Positions 11,600-22,087 of a stretch of 40,720 nt of DNA are shown here, piece by piece. The stretch is from contig BFEA01000686.1 of NCBI GenBank assembly GCA_003427395.1, positions 559,126 to 599,845 of the forward strand, given 5' to 3'. The notes beneath the pieces are model-generated. The model was not told the origin of the DNA, did no database searches, and saw only the letters and a program-made list of their open reading frames with translations. Source of the DNA: Chara braunii. Its lineage: Eukaryota; Streptophyta; Charophyceae; Charales; Characeae. The translations under genes and the position numbers were made by a program. Within the stretch, counting starts at the first letter, position 1; each line of letters opens with the position of its first letter.

Positions 11600-11910
11600 A
11601 AACTAAGAAAATTTCGGCAGCGCTTCCCGTAGGAAAAGTGTCTTTTCCTAATTTATATAAGTCTAAACAAGAAATAAATAATAATTATTGACTGTCCAAA
11701 GTCAAATTTTGTCTAACTCCCTTAATTAGCAAAAAATTGGGCAGCACTTCCTTTAGGAAAAAAAACTTCTCAGGTTTTTACTAAGCCATGTATAAAAAGT
11801 AAGACAAGTTTGAACTTTGGAAAGCCAAAATTTGACTAACTCCTTGGATTTGCAGAAATTTCGGCAGCGCTTCCCGTAGGAAAAGTGACTTACCAAGATT
11901 TATACAAGCC
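11600..11910 (-). repeat. Imperfect repeats inside LTR B
   Basis: This is the counterpart of the 1845-2410 series. AATTTCGGCAGCGCTTCC (plus strand) recurs at about 11610 and 11856, alternating with TTGGGCAGCACTTCC at about 11740. Confidence 0.7.
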
Positions 11911-12197
11911 CAAGTATAATAAATGATCTAAGAAAATGCAAAAATTGATCTAAGTAAGAAAAAACTATCACAGAAAATGAAGGAATTGAATCGAACTCCT
12001 ACCGCTCTAGCACGTGCTGAGCCACTAAAGCGACTGCTTATCAAACTAAAACTCAGACTAAGTAGTGATCTCATTCAGCCACATGCAAGCTAAACCATAA
12101 GGGTAAGTACTCTCCCCAACCCAAATCACTTTTAGCAAACAATAATTCATAGTCTCTCAATCATTTAACCCCTTATACCCTGCTTATATAGGGCATT

Positions 12198-13030
12198 GAG
12201 ATTGGTCATTCGTCTTAGAAACAGTGCCAACTCTCCGCCTTAGTTATACACGAAGAGGTTGCATAACTACTTTTTTCTTCTTTGGGCATATGACTAAATC
12301 ATTCGTCTTAGAAACAATGCTTAGTCGCCCTGAACTGTTTAAATAGCCAAATTATATATATTTCACTGAACTTAACCTTCGAAAGTGAGCGTAGGGCTGA
12401 GTCATTCATCTTAGAAATAATGCTCAGCCTGCCCAAGTTACCTTCAGTTGTAACATTTCATTATACTCTCTTAGTTTGCGATAAGAATATAGTCAGACCA
12501 TTCGTCTTAGAAACAATGTATGGCTAGCCTTGTTCTCATATATATATATATATATATAGAATTAAAGAGAATCTTATTCCTTTGTTCTCATTATCGTCCT
12601 GTGGCCTCAGATTTAGACCATTCCTCTTAGGAACAATGTCTAGTCCTTTGGCCTGAACCTCTCTCAGAATGAAACAACCAAAGAGAGTTGAGTCATTCGT
12701 ATTAGAAACAATGTCCAACTCCCCTTTTCTTAACACTAAAAAAAAAGGCCGAGTACCCTGGGCCAAGACCCAAAGACTGTTCAGAAACCACCCAAAGTAA
12801 ACAGCGACCAGACCATTCATCTTAGAAACAATGTCTGACCCTCAAAGTTCAAGCAACCAATAACCCCCAGAATAAATAGTCAGACCATTCATCTTAGAAA
12901 CAATGTCTGGCACAATTAAACAACCACAACGACCAAACCATTCCTCATAGAAACAATGCTTGGCCCTTCAGAAAACAGAACAAAACACAGCAGTCAGACC
13001 ATTCTTCTTAGAAACTATGCCTGACCCTAT
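12198..13030 (-). repeat. Hairpin-unit array of LTR B
   Basis: Ten units share the plus-strand core CATTCRTCTTAGAAACAATG. The flanking arms pair but differ between units: GACTAA (12292-12297) with TTAGTC (12321-12326), GGCTGAG (12395-12401) with CTCAGCC (12423-12429), TAGAC (12613-12617) with GTCTA, GAGTTG (12685-12690) with CAACTC (12716-12721), CAGAC with GTCTG (twice, near 12809 and 12882), CCAA with TTGG (near 12935), and GTCAG with CTGAC (near 12993). CATT and AATG at the core ends extend each stem. Unit spacing is about 60-120 bp with unrelated spacers. Confidence 0.8.
12538..12559. repeat. (TA)n microsatellite
   Basis: About ten TA units inside the hairpin-unit array of LTR B. Confidence 0.9.
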
Positions 13031-13548
13031 AAGACCCATTCAGTCACAAGCAAAACTGCCTTCCTCCCAACCTTCCCCCTGATGCAACCCCATGTGACAA
13101 TCTGCTTTCAGACAAACAAAGAATTGAAACTGCCTTTGTACATATATTCCTTTACGTAGTCTGATTTATATCCTGAAGGTCAACCCAAAAAGTCGAAGTA
13201 GGGGTGCATGCAATACATTCAACCAATACATAGGGAGATGTATAGATAGGGGTTATACTGATTTTATAATGGAAAACAATGGTTACCTCTTGGTTTCCTG
13301 CCTCCAGAACTCCTCCTGACTTCCGGCAGAGCTCTCGCAATCGGATGGGACAACCTCCCACAGAGGCCTTGGCGCGGATTACGGGTTGCAATCCCACCTG
13401 TTGCCTTCCTCTCTTAACCAATGGACTAGACTTAGAGTAAGAAAGGCAGAAGAAGAATCATTCCTCTCAGATACAAGAGGGGTGCACTCAGACTCGCAGG
13501 AGAGGGTCTTGAAGTCTTCAACGCCTGAGGGCCCCGCAATGGTGGCCA

Positions 13549-14670
13549 AGTGTAATAGCTTGGTCAACCCCAAAGTCCAACTGCTGAGCCCAGTTCCCCT
13601 GACGAACTCTCAAACCGTAGCGATAACCCCTCCCTTCCACAAGCTCAGCCACTCGTCTGCGCCTCTCCTTAGCCCAAACGCTGCTGGATAGTCAGCTGTA
13701 ACAGTTGGCAACAGTCGGCGGTGGTATGCAGTAGCACGCAACAACCATCAGCAGACAACGACAATATGCGGCCGTCACCAGCTGGTCACGGTCTGTGCGC
13801 AATCAAAAGAAGTAGCAGTTCTGCACAACTGACAACTGTAGCTGCCTCTCGCGCATAGCTGACAGGAGCGGCAGCCGTGCAACACACAACAACAGTTTGT
13901 GCACAGACACAACAACAGTTTGTGCACAGTCAGTTTTCCACAGTCTGCCTGCAGCAGGAACATGGAGTAGGGTGTCGCAGCCTAGAGTAGTGGGCCGCAA
14001 CCTGTTACGGTAATCAACAGACTGTGGCCGGTACTAGCCAGCAGCCAGCATCTGCTAGTAGCGACCTGCTGCTGGCTAGTACCGGCCTGCTCGGACGAGC
14101 CTTCACTGGCTCGGATAACTGGCACAGACGTCCTTGACCATGTCTGCTCCCCTAAAGTAACCGAACGGACCCCGCCACCAACCTCGGTTGACCTGACTCC
14201 GCTATGCCCCCTCTCGTTCCCCGTAATGAATTGCGCAGTAGTCCGATGCGAGACACTAACTGCTGCACCAGGGAACACGATCGGAGCGAGCACCAGGACG
14301 CGTAGCAACGAAGTAGTAGATAAAGCTATAGTGGTCAGAATGCCCAGTGATGAGCAGTGCCTCAGTCTCACAGTACCAACATCAGCCAGAAACTTGGATA
14401 CAGGGACTATCAAGAAAAGTAGTCAGCGGGTTGTGCCTCGAATAAATACTGCCAGCAATCCTTCCAAGATGAAGCTGCAACACGTTCGAGAAGGCAAAGG
14501 TAAGTAAGGTATGGTGAGCGGATAAGTCTGCAACCCTTGCTGTAGGTCTCCCTTCAGTAGCTTGAGCAACACACCGCCTGAAGCAATGGCATCTTGGTTG
14601 GCTGCCGCCTTGCTTACCTCCACAGCAACCCACGCAAGCTAGAATGGCTCCTCTCTGCGTGGCGAGCTCC
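13549..14670. other. Unassigned interval with internal repeats
   Basis: A perfect 23-bp tandem duplication (13884-13906 and 13907-13929) contains AACAACAGTTTGTGCACAG. The surrounding sequence is rich in CAG/CTG words. A plus-strand frame of 93 codons (14226-14507) ends in a GTAAGT-like splice donor context near 14500, but its protein has no domain I recognise, so I do not call a gene. It lies upstream of LTR B on that element's strand and may be target DNA or another decayed element. Confidence 0.4.
14026..14087. repeat. Perfect 19-bp inverted repeat
   Basis: GGCCGGTACTAGCCAGCAG (14026-14044) is followed after 24 nt by its exact complement CTGCTGGCTAGTACCGGCC (14069-14087). The stem is GC-rich and would form a stable hairpin. 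Confidence 0.9.
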
Positions 14671-14684
14671 AAACTCTTTTACGT

Positions 14685-14755
14685 GTACGAGGCAGAGGGA
14701 GATCGAACCAAGACATGCAGACTGCCACCTAAGTGCCTTTACTAATCAAAACAGC
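14685..14755 (-). other. tRNA-like box A / box B pair (possible SINE head)
   Basis: On the minus strand AGGCACTTAGGTGG resembles an RNA polymerase III box A and, about 30 nt later, TTGGTTCGATCTCC resembles a box B with one extra base. The cloverleaf arms are not intact, so this is not a tRNA gene. I could not define a tail or target duplication. Confidence 0.25.
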
Positions 14756-14972
14756 CCACTACCCCCGCCAACTGGTGATCGGCACTTACACCAACAAGTG
14801 AGTCTTTACTCGTCTGCCTGTTGTCTCTTTTCTTCAGCTTGTCGGTGCTTGTTTCTACCAGTCACGGGTATACTTCGGCCATCAAGTTAACCTCCATCCC
14901 TCTTACCTTGCTACACGCCACCTCCACTGGTCGATGCGCAGACTCAACTGAACCTTTTGCCGGAATTCGAAA

Positions 14973-15473
14973 TTATATGCTGAACCCAGATATGCGTGCA
15001 GGCCGATAGAGAGATGTTAGTCCCAACGACAAGACGAGCATCGCACCAGCCAACGGCGAGTCGCAGTTACCTTCTCGGTGCGTCTGCCCAAGCAGGCTAG
15101 TCCCCAACCTCGTGGCTTCGCTTACGCAACTTCTCTCGGGAGGTTGAGCGAAATCGGAACGAACTTTCTTTTGGAACGTGGGTAGACGCATTCCTTCGAG
15201 GTATTCTGCCGCAGCATCCATCGTTTGCGGGAGCCCCCTAACTAGGTAAGTATCAGACTTCACGCCAGTCTCACGCCCCCATCCTCGATAGGACGAGTAG
15301 GGGTAGAATGAATCTGCCGCCAAAAAACGACCAGATACCCGGTGTTCAAAGTTGCCCCTCGCCTTATTTCTATTGCGGATCGAGAGTGCTAGGCTCTCCT
15401 CGACTATGACCGGCCTCTCTCCATAGTCCTTTCCTTCGAGCGAACCCGGCGCGGCGAACGCGGCCAGATTCAT
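14973..15473 (-). other. Open frame of 166 codons, unknown
   Basis: An open minus-strand frame starts MNLAAFAAPGSLEGKDYGER and ends ISGFSI. It contains balanced charged and hydrophobic residues rather than a low-complexity bias, which is unusual among the chance frames in this window. No domain is recognised. The matching minus-strand sequence upstream (15470-15751) is also open in another frame and purine-rich. It could be a piece of a mobile-element gene or chance in GC-rich DNA. Confidence 0.25.
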
Positions 15474-16160
15474 CCCCTTTTCAAATCCTTTCTCCCTGCT
15501 GACCCGCCGCTGCTCGCCTCTCTTCTAGCGCCCACCGTTCCTTGCCTTAGCGCTGTCGCTCCATTGCCCTGCTTTGCTCGATGTCCCAACGCTTCCCCTC
15601 GCTGCTTTGCTTGTTGCCTCCGCACTCCTTCCTCTCTCCTCAGATCGTAGTGCTCGCCGCTTGAAGGCTTAACACTGTTTCCGCCCCTGGGACCATATTT
15701 ATGTCCCCATAAGGCACCGCTCGAACTCACTAGACTCACGGCACCCTGCACCCAACGTTTGCTCCACCTCGGCCCACTGCGCTAATGCTCATCAACCCGC
15801 TATCCTCGTCGCCATCATTTCTTCTCCCTCGTCACCATCATTTTTTCTCCCTCGTCGCTCTGCCACCCAAGCCTTTGCATGTACCCCGCACTAGTTCGCG
15901 CCCAGGTTCGCCTTTCGCCCTCACGCTCGCCACTTCCACCTCTTCCTGTTGACCTCTGTGGCTAGTTGGCTACTCACAACGGCCTTGGACCCGACACTCC
16001 ATTGTGACAACGCTCACCCACTCTCTCTTCCGCTACGGCCTGTTGACGCTGCGCGGTCTGATAGGTACTTCAGTGCTGAAAAGAGCAAGTGCCTGCCCGA
16101 AGGTGTCCCGTATGTTCGGGCATTCGGGTTCGGGCGTTCGGCCCATCCCGAACGCCGACA
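15474..16160. other. Pyrimidine-rich, GC-rich interval
   Basis: The plus strand is strongly C/T-rich (many CCTCT, CTCGTC and TTCTCCCTCGTC words, with CATCATTTCTTCTCCCTCGTC-like repeats near 15815-15855). No gene is supported. The tract ends in short repeats of TTCGGGCATTCGGG type near 16110-16150. Confidence 0.5.
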
Positions 16161-16165
16161 ACCCT

Positions 16166-16176
16166 GTATATATATA

Positions 16177-16210
<34 letters not shown>
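16166..16210. repeat. (TA)n/(TG)n microsatellite
   Basis: TA units are interrupted by a short TG stretch near 16178-16184. Confidence 0.95.
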
Positions 16211-17193
16211 CTCCGTTGGCTTATACCAACAGTCCCTCGTAGCATAGAGCCCCTCCGCCTTGCTCCGAAGCTACAGATCGAAGTTCGAGTCCCGAAGGAC
16301 TATAAAAACTTTTTTTTGGACCTTTCCTCTATTTATGAGTGTCGTCCTTGCGTAGGGGCCTTGCTAATTTGCGCACGGTTGTTTTCAGCCGCACGATCTC
16401 ATCGATCGCAAGGCCGAGAACCACCACGCAAAAAGGTTGGGTTGCTCCAAAATGAACTAGCCCAGTGGTGATGTCATCGGGGCTCGATCCCGATATCTGT
16501 TGGGCAAGAGTCTTGTATGATATCCTATTGGGCTAGCTCCTATTCCACATTGGAACACGAGCAACTTTTCCTTATTAAGAGTTTGGTCCGGTGTGGTATC
16601 GCCTTATGGCCTCACGCAGGTTATGCCTGTGTACCCCAGCAGCCCCAACCGCTAGCCAGTCGTGCAGCCTCCAACCCGGCGACCGTCTGGCAGTGTGGCA
16701 ACCATGTCGTGGCCATGTGCATGGCGCGACCTGCTATTTGGCCTACTGTGCTCCTTAATCGCGCAGCCGCCACCTTTTAGGTAGGGTAAGTCTAGCTTTA
16801 TCATCCCCCTGATCGAGTACATCCCCAACCTTGTCAGACATCACGGATGATAGGTCGTACTGCCGACTCCTGTTGTTTCGATCGGACTTCAATGACGCCA
16901 GGTTCTAAAAATTCAAGTTCCTCGGTCGTAGTGTTGGTCTGAACAAACTTTCTGGCAATGTCAGTCTCATCAAGTCCCTTAATCCAACGAAAGAGTCGGA
17001 CAATGTCCGACATTGAAAATCCCCGGCAAATACCCTTGTCAAGGTATTTGCCCCGACAGCGTCTCTGCAAAACACTGTTGATTGAGCATTTGAAGGTTGT
17101 CGCTGCTCATTCCCAACATCGACCTCTTTTGGTTTGCATAAATGTGGTTAACATTTGTTGTTGTTAACATCAATGAACCGACAAGAGACAGGT
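16211..17193. other. Unassigned interval before LTR C
   Basis: Near 16455-16492 the plus strand has TAGCCCAGTGGTGATG and then GGGGCTCGATCCCGA, a tRNA-like box A and box B spacing, followed at about 16540 by TTCCACATTGGAACACGAGC, reminiscent of TCCCACATTGG words common in plant repeats. A minus-strand frame of 78 codons (17070-16834) reads SDIVRLFRWIKGLDETDIAR and could be a fragment of an element gene. None of these is strong enough for a gene call. Confidence 0.3.
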
Positions 17194-17714
17194 TGTCATT
17201 GCGGGGCTCTCAGGTGCATCAAGACAACAAGGCTCTCTCCTGCGAGTAGAGTTTGTCCCCTCCTTGTACGTCGAGAGTCTGAAACATTTTCTTTCGGCCC
17301 TTTCTACTCTAAGTTTGCTCTGTGATTACGAGAGGAAGGCGGCAGGCAGGATTGCAACTCGTAAAACCGCATCAAAACCTTGTGGGGAGTCTGACCACCG
17401 ATTATGGGAGCTCTGCCAGAACTCAAGAGGATTTATGGAGGCAGGGAATTGAATACGTCTCTCTATGCATGTCTAACTATACTGTGTGTATCCCTATGCG
17501 CTTTGTGTTTTACTTTCCTATACTAAATAAGAATGAACTAAAGGAATTATGCGCAAATTTCAAGTTTATTTTTCTTTGCCTACCTGAAATCGAATTCTGA
17601 AGGGCGTGAAATGCGGGAAGGGGGAAGGAAGGTAGTTTTGCTTGCAATGGTAAGGTCTCGTTTGTTTACTTTTATCTTCGTTTTAGCCAAACACTACGAC
17701 TTTTGTTTGTTTTT

Positions 17715-17989
17715 CTGACAGTCGGATAATGTGGCTCCGGCAGGTCTGATTGTTGTATCCCTGTAAGTTGTTATGTGAACAATCAAGCAACGTGGCTACG
17801 GTCAGGCCTGGTTTTTATTTTTGTAGTGATTTGTATGTTGGAATGGCTTCAAACTTGGGTAATGTGACTTTAGTCAGATCCAACTACTTATTTCTTTCCG
17901 AGGGAGGTTTGAACGGAGGACTAAGCAATGTGGCTTCGGTTTGGCTTTATCTAAAGTCACACACATAAAGAGAAACATGAAAATATGAT

Positions 17990-18039
<50 letters not shown>

Positions 18040-18340
18040 TTGTATTCTATTATTATTGAACAGGTTAGTCAGACAATATGGCTTCGGTTTGGTCTGACTG
18101 CAGATTATTACAAAAAAGAGAAGAAAATATTTATTTACGGCAGACTGAGCAATATGGCTTCAGTTTCACTTAGACTTAGTCTTCAAAAGATTAAAAGGTT
18201 CAGATAAAGGGCTAGACAATGTGGTTTTGGGTTGGTCCACCTAACTGCCTAAAGAAGAGAGAAGTAGTAGTGCCCTTTGTTTTGTATATACACATGCAAA
18301 AGTTGAGCAATGTGACTTTGGTTTGGCTTAACTTTTTTAT
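17715..18340 (+). repeat. Hairpin-unit array of LTR C
   Basis: About eight units share the core CAATRTGGCTTCGGTTTG and have changing paired arms. The best are CAGTCGGA (17719-17726) with TCTGATTG (all paired, two G-T wobbles), TTGGGT (17855-17860) with ATCCAA (all paired, one wobble), AGTCAGAC (18067-18074) with GTCTGACT (18092-18099), and AAAGTTGAGC (18298-18307) with GCTTAACTTT (ten pairs, one wobble). Two units (near 17910 and 18210) pair only in part. Confidence 0.75.
17990..18036. repeat. (CT)n(AT)n compound microsatellite
   Basis: About eight CT units are followed by about fifteen AT units, inside the array of LTR C. Confidence 0.95.
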
Positions 18341-18344
18341 TTGC

Positions 18345-18700
18345 GTTACCACTTGTACGCACCCTCGTACAAGTACGGATTCGTATTCTTGTACTCGTAC
18401 GCTAGGGGTTCCGTACGAGTTTTTTTTTTTTTTTTTTTTTTTAATAATCCGATTGTTTTTTTTTTTTTTTTTATAGAATTCTAATAATAATCAGAAGATA
18501 ATGATCAACCAATTGTTGCTTGTTTTGTGCTGTTGCATGATATATTGTTTGAGAGATTTTTTTTCGGTTTTTTTTTTTTTTTTGCTCTTTCGTACGGGGG
18601 CGTATAAGACGTACAGGCTCCCGTACAGGTTTTCGTACAGATCCCGCACAAAAATTGCCTGTACGTTTCGTACGGAAAACCCTCGTACGTGTACTCTATG
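18345..18700. mobile_element. GTAC-rich insertion with poly-T tracts
   Basis: This segment is absent from the matching places of A and B. Both ends are dense in CGTAC/GTACG words (for example CTCGTACAAGTACGGATTCG at the left and CGTACGTTTCGTACGGAAAA at the right), with three poly-T runs between. The right end roughly mirrors the left, so it may be a terminal-inverted-repeat or foldback element. No protein is encoded. I could not fix the target duplication. Confidence 0.5.
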
Positions 18701-19160
18701 CAATGTAGGTTTTTATGTCATATGTAAGCTTGGGTATTTGGGTTTCGCTTTACTTAAAGATGATGAACTACTTGTATGAAAGCAACTTAGGGAATTTGTG
18801 AGAGTACTTACTCATTTTGGTATGGACTTGCATGTGGGTGAGTGTGAGTTGTACTTGTTCTGAGTTTTGACTTTTATAGGTAGTTGCTTTAGATGTTCGT
18901 CACGTGCTAGAGTTGTATGAGTTAATTCAATTCCTGCATTTTCAGAGATAAATTTATTTGTCATAGTTTAATTTCTTCATATGCTGAAATAAATTTATTT
19001 TCTCATATCTAGCCTTGTATAAATTTTGGAAAGACATTTCTCCTACGGTAAGCGATACCGAGTGTTTTGCAAACCCAAGGAGTTAGTCAAATATTTGTCT
19101 TTCACGAAGTTGAACTTTTGTGTGAGTTTGTAATTAGTAAAAATATGGGAAGCCTACCTC

Positions 19161-19690
19161 CTTACAACAGAAAAATTCCCATGAGAAATGAAAGTTGAAA
19201 AAATATTCCATAAAAAAAAAATCCTTCATATTTATAAATTACCATTCCAATATTTGTCAAATTCTAAAATTTTCAATTTAATTTGATAAGTTTCCGTCTA
19301 AATATAAGTTTTTCATTCCAACTACATTTATTTGTTCTAGATGGAATGAAAGTGTGGACGGTTTTATGAAATGTTTTAATTAGACTTTCATTCTATTATA
19401 ACAAATATCATCTAATTTAGATTGGATTAACTTATTTATGACTGAAAATCCTTACTTAGAATGACATTTCAATTAAAATATTTCATGAACTCATCCAGAC
19501 TTCCATTCCATCTCTAGCATGCAGTTCAAATAAGAAGGGATACCCCATTCTTGGAAGAAAAGTTTTCAAGTAAGACATAAAATTTTAAAATTAGAATAAC
19601 ATTTCTTAAGATGGAATGAATATTTAAAATTTAGAATGTAATTTTACTCTAGAATGATTATTTAATTATGGAAAATTTTTCTCTTGTAAG
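19161..19690. mobile_element. Non-autonomous element, copy 1 (~530 bp)
   Basis: It interrupts LTR C between matches to copy A near 2235 and 2245. The ends are inverted repeats: CTTACAACAGAAAAATTCCC at the left, and the right end complements to CTTACAAGAGAAAAATTTTCC. The interior is AT-rich without a frame and contains many GGAATGAAA/TTCATTCCA words. It resembles 20019-20520 along its whole length in the same orientation. Confidence 0.65.
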
Positions 19691-20018
19691 AGATATGGTA
19701 CCCAAATTTTTATTAATTCAGAGAGTTTGACAAAATTTGGGCTTTGTAAAATACAAATTATTTTTTAGACTTTAAATTTAACTTTGTATAAATTTTTGAA
19801 ATATATTTTGCTACGGGAACTACTACTGAAATTTTTATAAATTTGGCTTGGACACTATCATGTATTGTGTTGTATACCACTTTTATTTCAGATTGAATCA
19901 AGGATTGACTAGTTTCAAGCTGATCCTACGAGGATCATCTTCTGTTGTCTTTTGATAACAAGTCGGTTTTCGGCCTAACTCCAACTCATTTATCGCTACT
20001 CAACCTAAAATGTTTTAT

Positions 20019-20520
20019 TAACCAATAAATTCCCACGATAAATGAAATTTGAAAAAACATTCCATTAAAAAAAAATCCTTAATATTTATAAATTATCAAT
20101 CCAATGTTCGTCAAATTCTAAAATTTTCAGTTTTATTTGATAAGTTATCGTTTCTCTTCCAACTACATCTATTTGTTTAAAACGGAATGAAAGTCTCGAT
20201 GAGTTTATGAAATGTCTGAATTAAATTTTCATTTTACTCTAGCAAATACCTTCTTATTTAGATTGGATTAACCTATTTATGACAGAAAATCCTTACATAG
20301 AATGAAAGTCCAATGAAAATATTTCATGAACTCATCCACATTTTCATTCCATATCCAGCATGTAGTTCAAATAAGAAGGGATAACCCATTCTTGGAATGA
20401 AATTTTTCAAGTAAGATGATAAATTTTAAAATTGGAATGATATTTTAAAGATGGAATGAAAATTTAGAATTTAGAATTTAATTTTACTATAGAATTATTA
20501 TTTAATTTTAGAAAAATTTT
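20019..20520. mobile_element. Non-autonomous element, copy 2 (~500 bp)
   Basis: It is similar throughout to copy 1 (19161-19690), for example in CATGAACTCATCCA, TAGTTCAAATAAGAAGGGAT and the CCATTCTTGGAA segment. It lies in LTR C at a different point and is flanked by ATGTTTTAT (left) and ATGTTTAT (right), a likely target duplication of about 8 bp, as expected for a hAT-type element. Its outer ends are more decayed than those of copy 1. Confidence 0.65.
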
Positions 20521-21170
20521 ATGTTTATCCCCTGTGGGTTGAAGTGTTTTTTTTTGTTTCTTATCCAAACTTTTATTAAATGACCATTTAAAAGAGAACA
20601 AAGTATTTTTCATTTTGGAGGTTAGATAAAGGTTGGACTTTTGTGGGTAAGGCAAAGAGGTGTGAGAACACAGAGTGGTTAAAGTTGATCCTATGATGTG
20701 AAGTACCGATGTGGATCTTTGATGTGATTGCAGGTATATTATGAGAGTTGAGATCCATATTTGATTTCGTTTATGGTCATACGTATATTGTTGAAGGAAG
20801 TCGCACATGATTGTGAGAGTAATCGTCGTGTATCTTATATCCCATTATATTTATATTTTTTTGCGTCCGCTTGACCTATTGAGAGCATGCGTAATGATCG
20901 AATAGGTTGCAAGAGAGAGAAGGCAAAATCGTTTTTACCTTTGTTTTTTATAATTACTATAGTTGGACGTTGAAGTCCGTAACAACCGTCAAAGTCAACC
21001 CCCTTGACGTCTCTCAAGGCCCTTGATGATGAAACTCGTCTCCAGAGCAATAAAGCCCACACTTCCACAACAGGCTTGAACCTGTCCACCACCCACTCTC
21101 TGCAGGGTGCAGAAGAGGGTGTGGTTCTCAACCGCCTTGGCGGTTGTCTAGCGTCGAGAGATTAAACGGT

Positions 21171-22060
21171 GTTTTCGAGAAAAATGAAATGTTTTATTAA
21201 AAGTGAACATACCTGAATTCTCGATTTTCGACAAAACACACGATGATATTTACAAATAGGATAAAAAGTTTTTCGATACATAAAAAATATAATGATGACA
21301 AGTTTAACGAACTTTGAAACATATAAAGAAAATGGCAGTCTGTGCTGTTAACAACAAAAAACTTTAGGGTAATATTCAAAATAATATATAAATACCGCAA
21401 AAAAAAAAAAAAGTTTCCTGAGAGATTTTGAAAACTTCATATGTCGGACAAGTTAAAAAAACTTCCAAGTAACCTTCAAAATAATATAGGAAATACCGCA
21501 AAAGAAAAAGTGTCTTTCTTGGAAAATTTGGAAAACTTCATATGTCGGGCAAAGGGGACACCGTCGTATGTCGGGTGAAGGGGTCTTCGTCCTTTACATC
21601 TCCAAGTGTTGTCACTTAAGAAAGAACCATAGTGCATAAAAGAAAATTTAAAAATATGATTAGAGCCACAAACAGACATCACCCTGATTTGCAGTAAAAA
21701 AAACATTTTGTCATCATACTTTCGACTTAGTTAAGTTAACTATCTTCTATTGTAAACTGTCAAATCTTCAAAAATAGGGCTATCATTTTGTCCACAATGT
21801 GCAGGGTCCCTTTACATATCCAAGTGTTGTCATTTAAGAAAACACCAGAGAACCAAAGTGCATAAAAACAAAAAATATGGCCTGACCCCTGGACAGATAG
21901 CACCCTGATTTGCAATAAAAGAAACATGGTGCCATCAAATTTAAGACTTAGCTAAGTTATCTATCTTCTAATGTAAACTGTCCAACCTTCCAAAACAGTG
22001 GTATCATTTTGTCCATGATGTGTAGGGTTCCTGTATTCCACATGCGCTTCTATTCTCTCA
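21171..22060. other. AT-rich interval with tandem duplications
   Basis: No gene is seen. A ~100-bp direct repeat carries TTCAAAATAATAT and AATACCGCAAAA (about 21377 and 21476). A 218-bp tandem repeat follows. The sequence is AT-rich and unlike the GC-richer DNA to its right. Confidence 0.6.
21591..22030 (+). repeat. Two tandem copies of a 218-bp unit
   Basis: The unit starts CCTTTACATCTCCAAGTGTT at 21591 and CCTTTACATATCCAAGTGTT at 21809 and runs through CACCCTGATTTGCARTAAAA and TATCATTTTGTCCA. The copies differ by scattered changes and a short indel. Confidence 0.85.
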
Positions 22061-22087
22061 TATTCCCGCAACAGGAGATGTTGGAGT

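Larger units (their letters stand above)
9318..13548 (-). mobile_element. Long-LTR copy B (full-length, ~4.2 kb)
   Basis: On its own strand it begins near TGGCCACCATTGCGGGGC (13548) and ends GCGCTCGACA (9318), giving TG...CA ends and about 4.23 kb. It matches copies A and C in the same order of landmarks. The left end abuts a hairpin chain, not a primer-binding site, so B is a solo or 3' LTR. Its first ~250 nt includes AGTCCATTGGTTAAGAG followed by GGGATTGCAACCC, faintly tRNA-like. A (TA)n tract has expanded inside it. LTRs of this length fit Tat/Ogre-type plant elements, but no polymerase region is present to confirm the lineage. Confidence 0.7.
17194..21170 (+). mobile_element. Long-LTR copy C (3'-truncated, with nested insertions)
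   Basis: It begins near TGTCATTGCGGGGCTCTCAGG, matching the start of copy B. It follows the same landmarks: GGATTGCAACTCG (17348), hairpin array (17715-18340), CACGTGCTAGAG (about 18902), AAGCGATACCGA repeats, GATCATCTTCTGTTGTC (about 19933) and TGGCGGTTGTCTAGCGTC (about 21139). It stops where A continues for another ~0.75 kb to the terminus. Three insertions interrupt it: a GTAC-rich element near 18345-18700 and two related ~0.5 kb elements at 19161 and 20019. It is more AT-rich and more decayed than A and B, which suggests it is the oldest copy. Confidence 0.7.

Noticed and set aside
14685-14755. tRNA gene
   Set aside because: Only box-like words are present; acceptor and anticodon stems do not pair.
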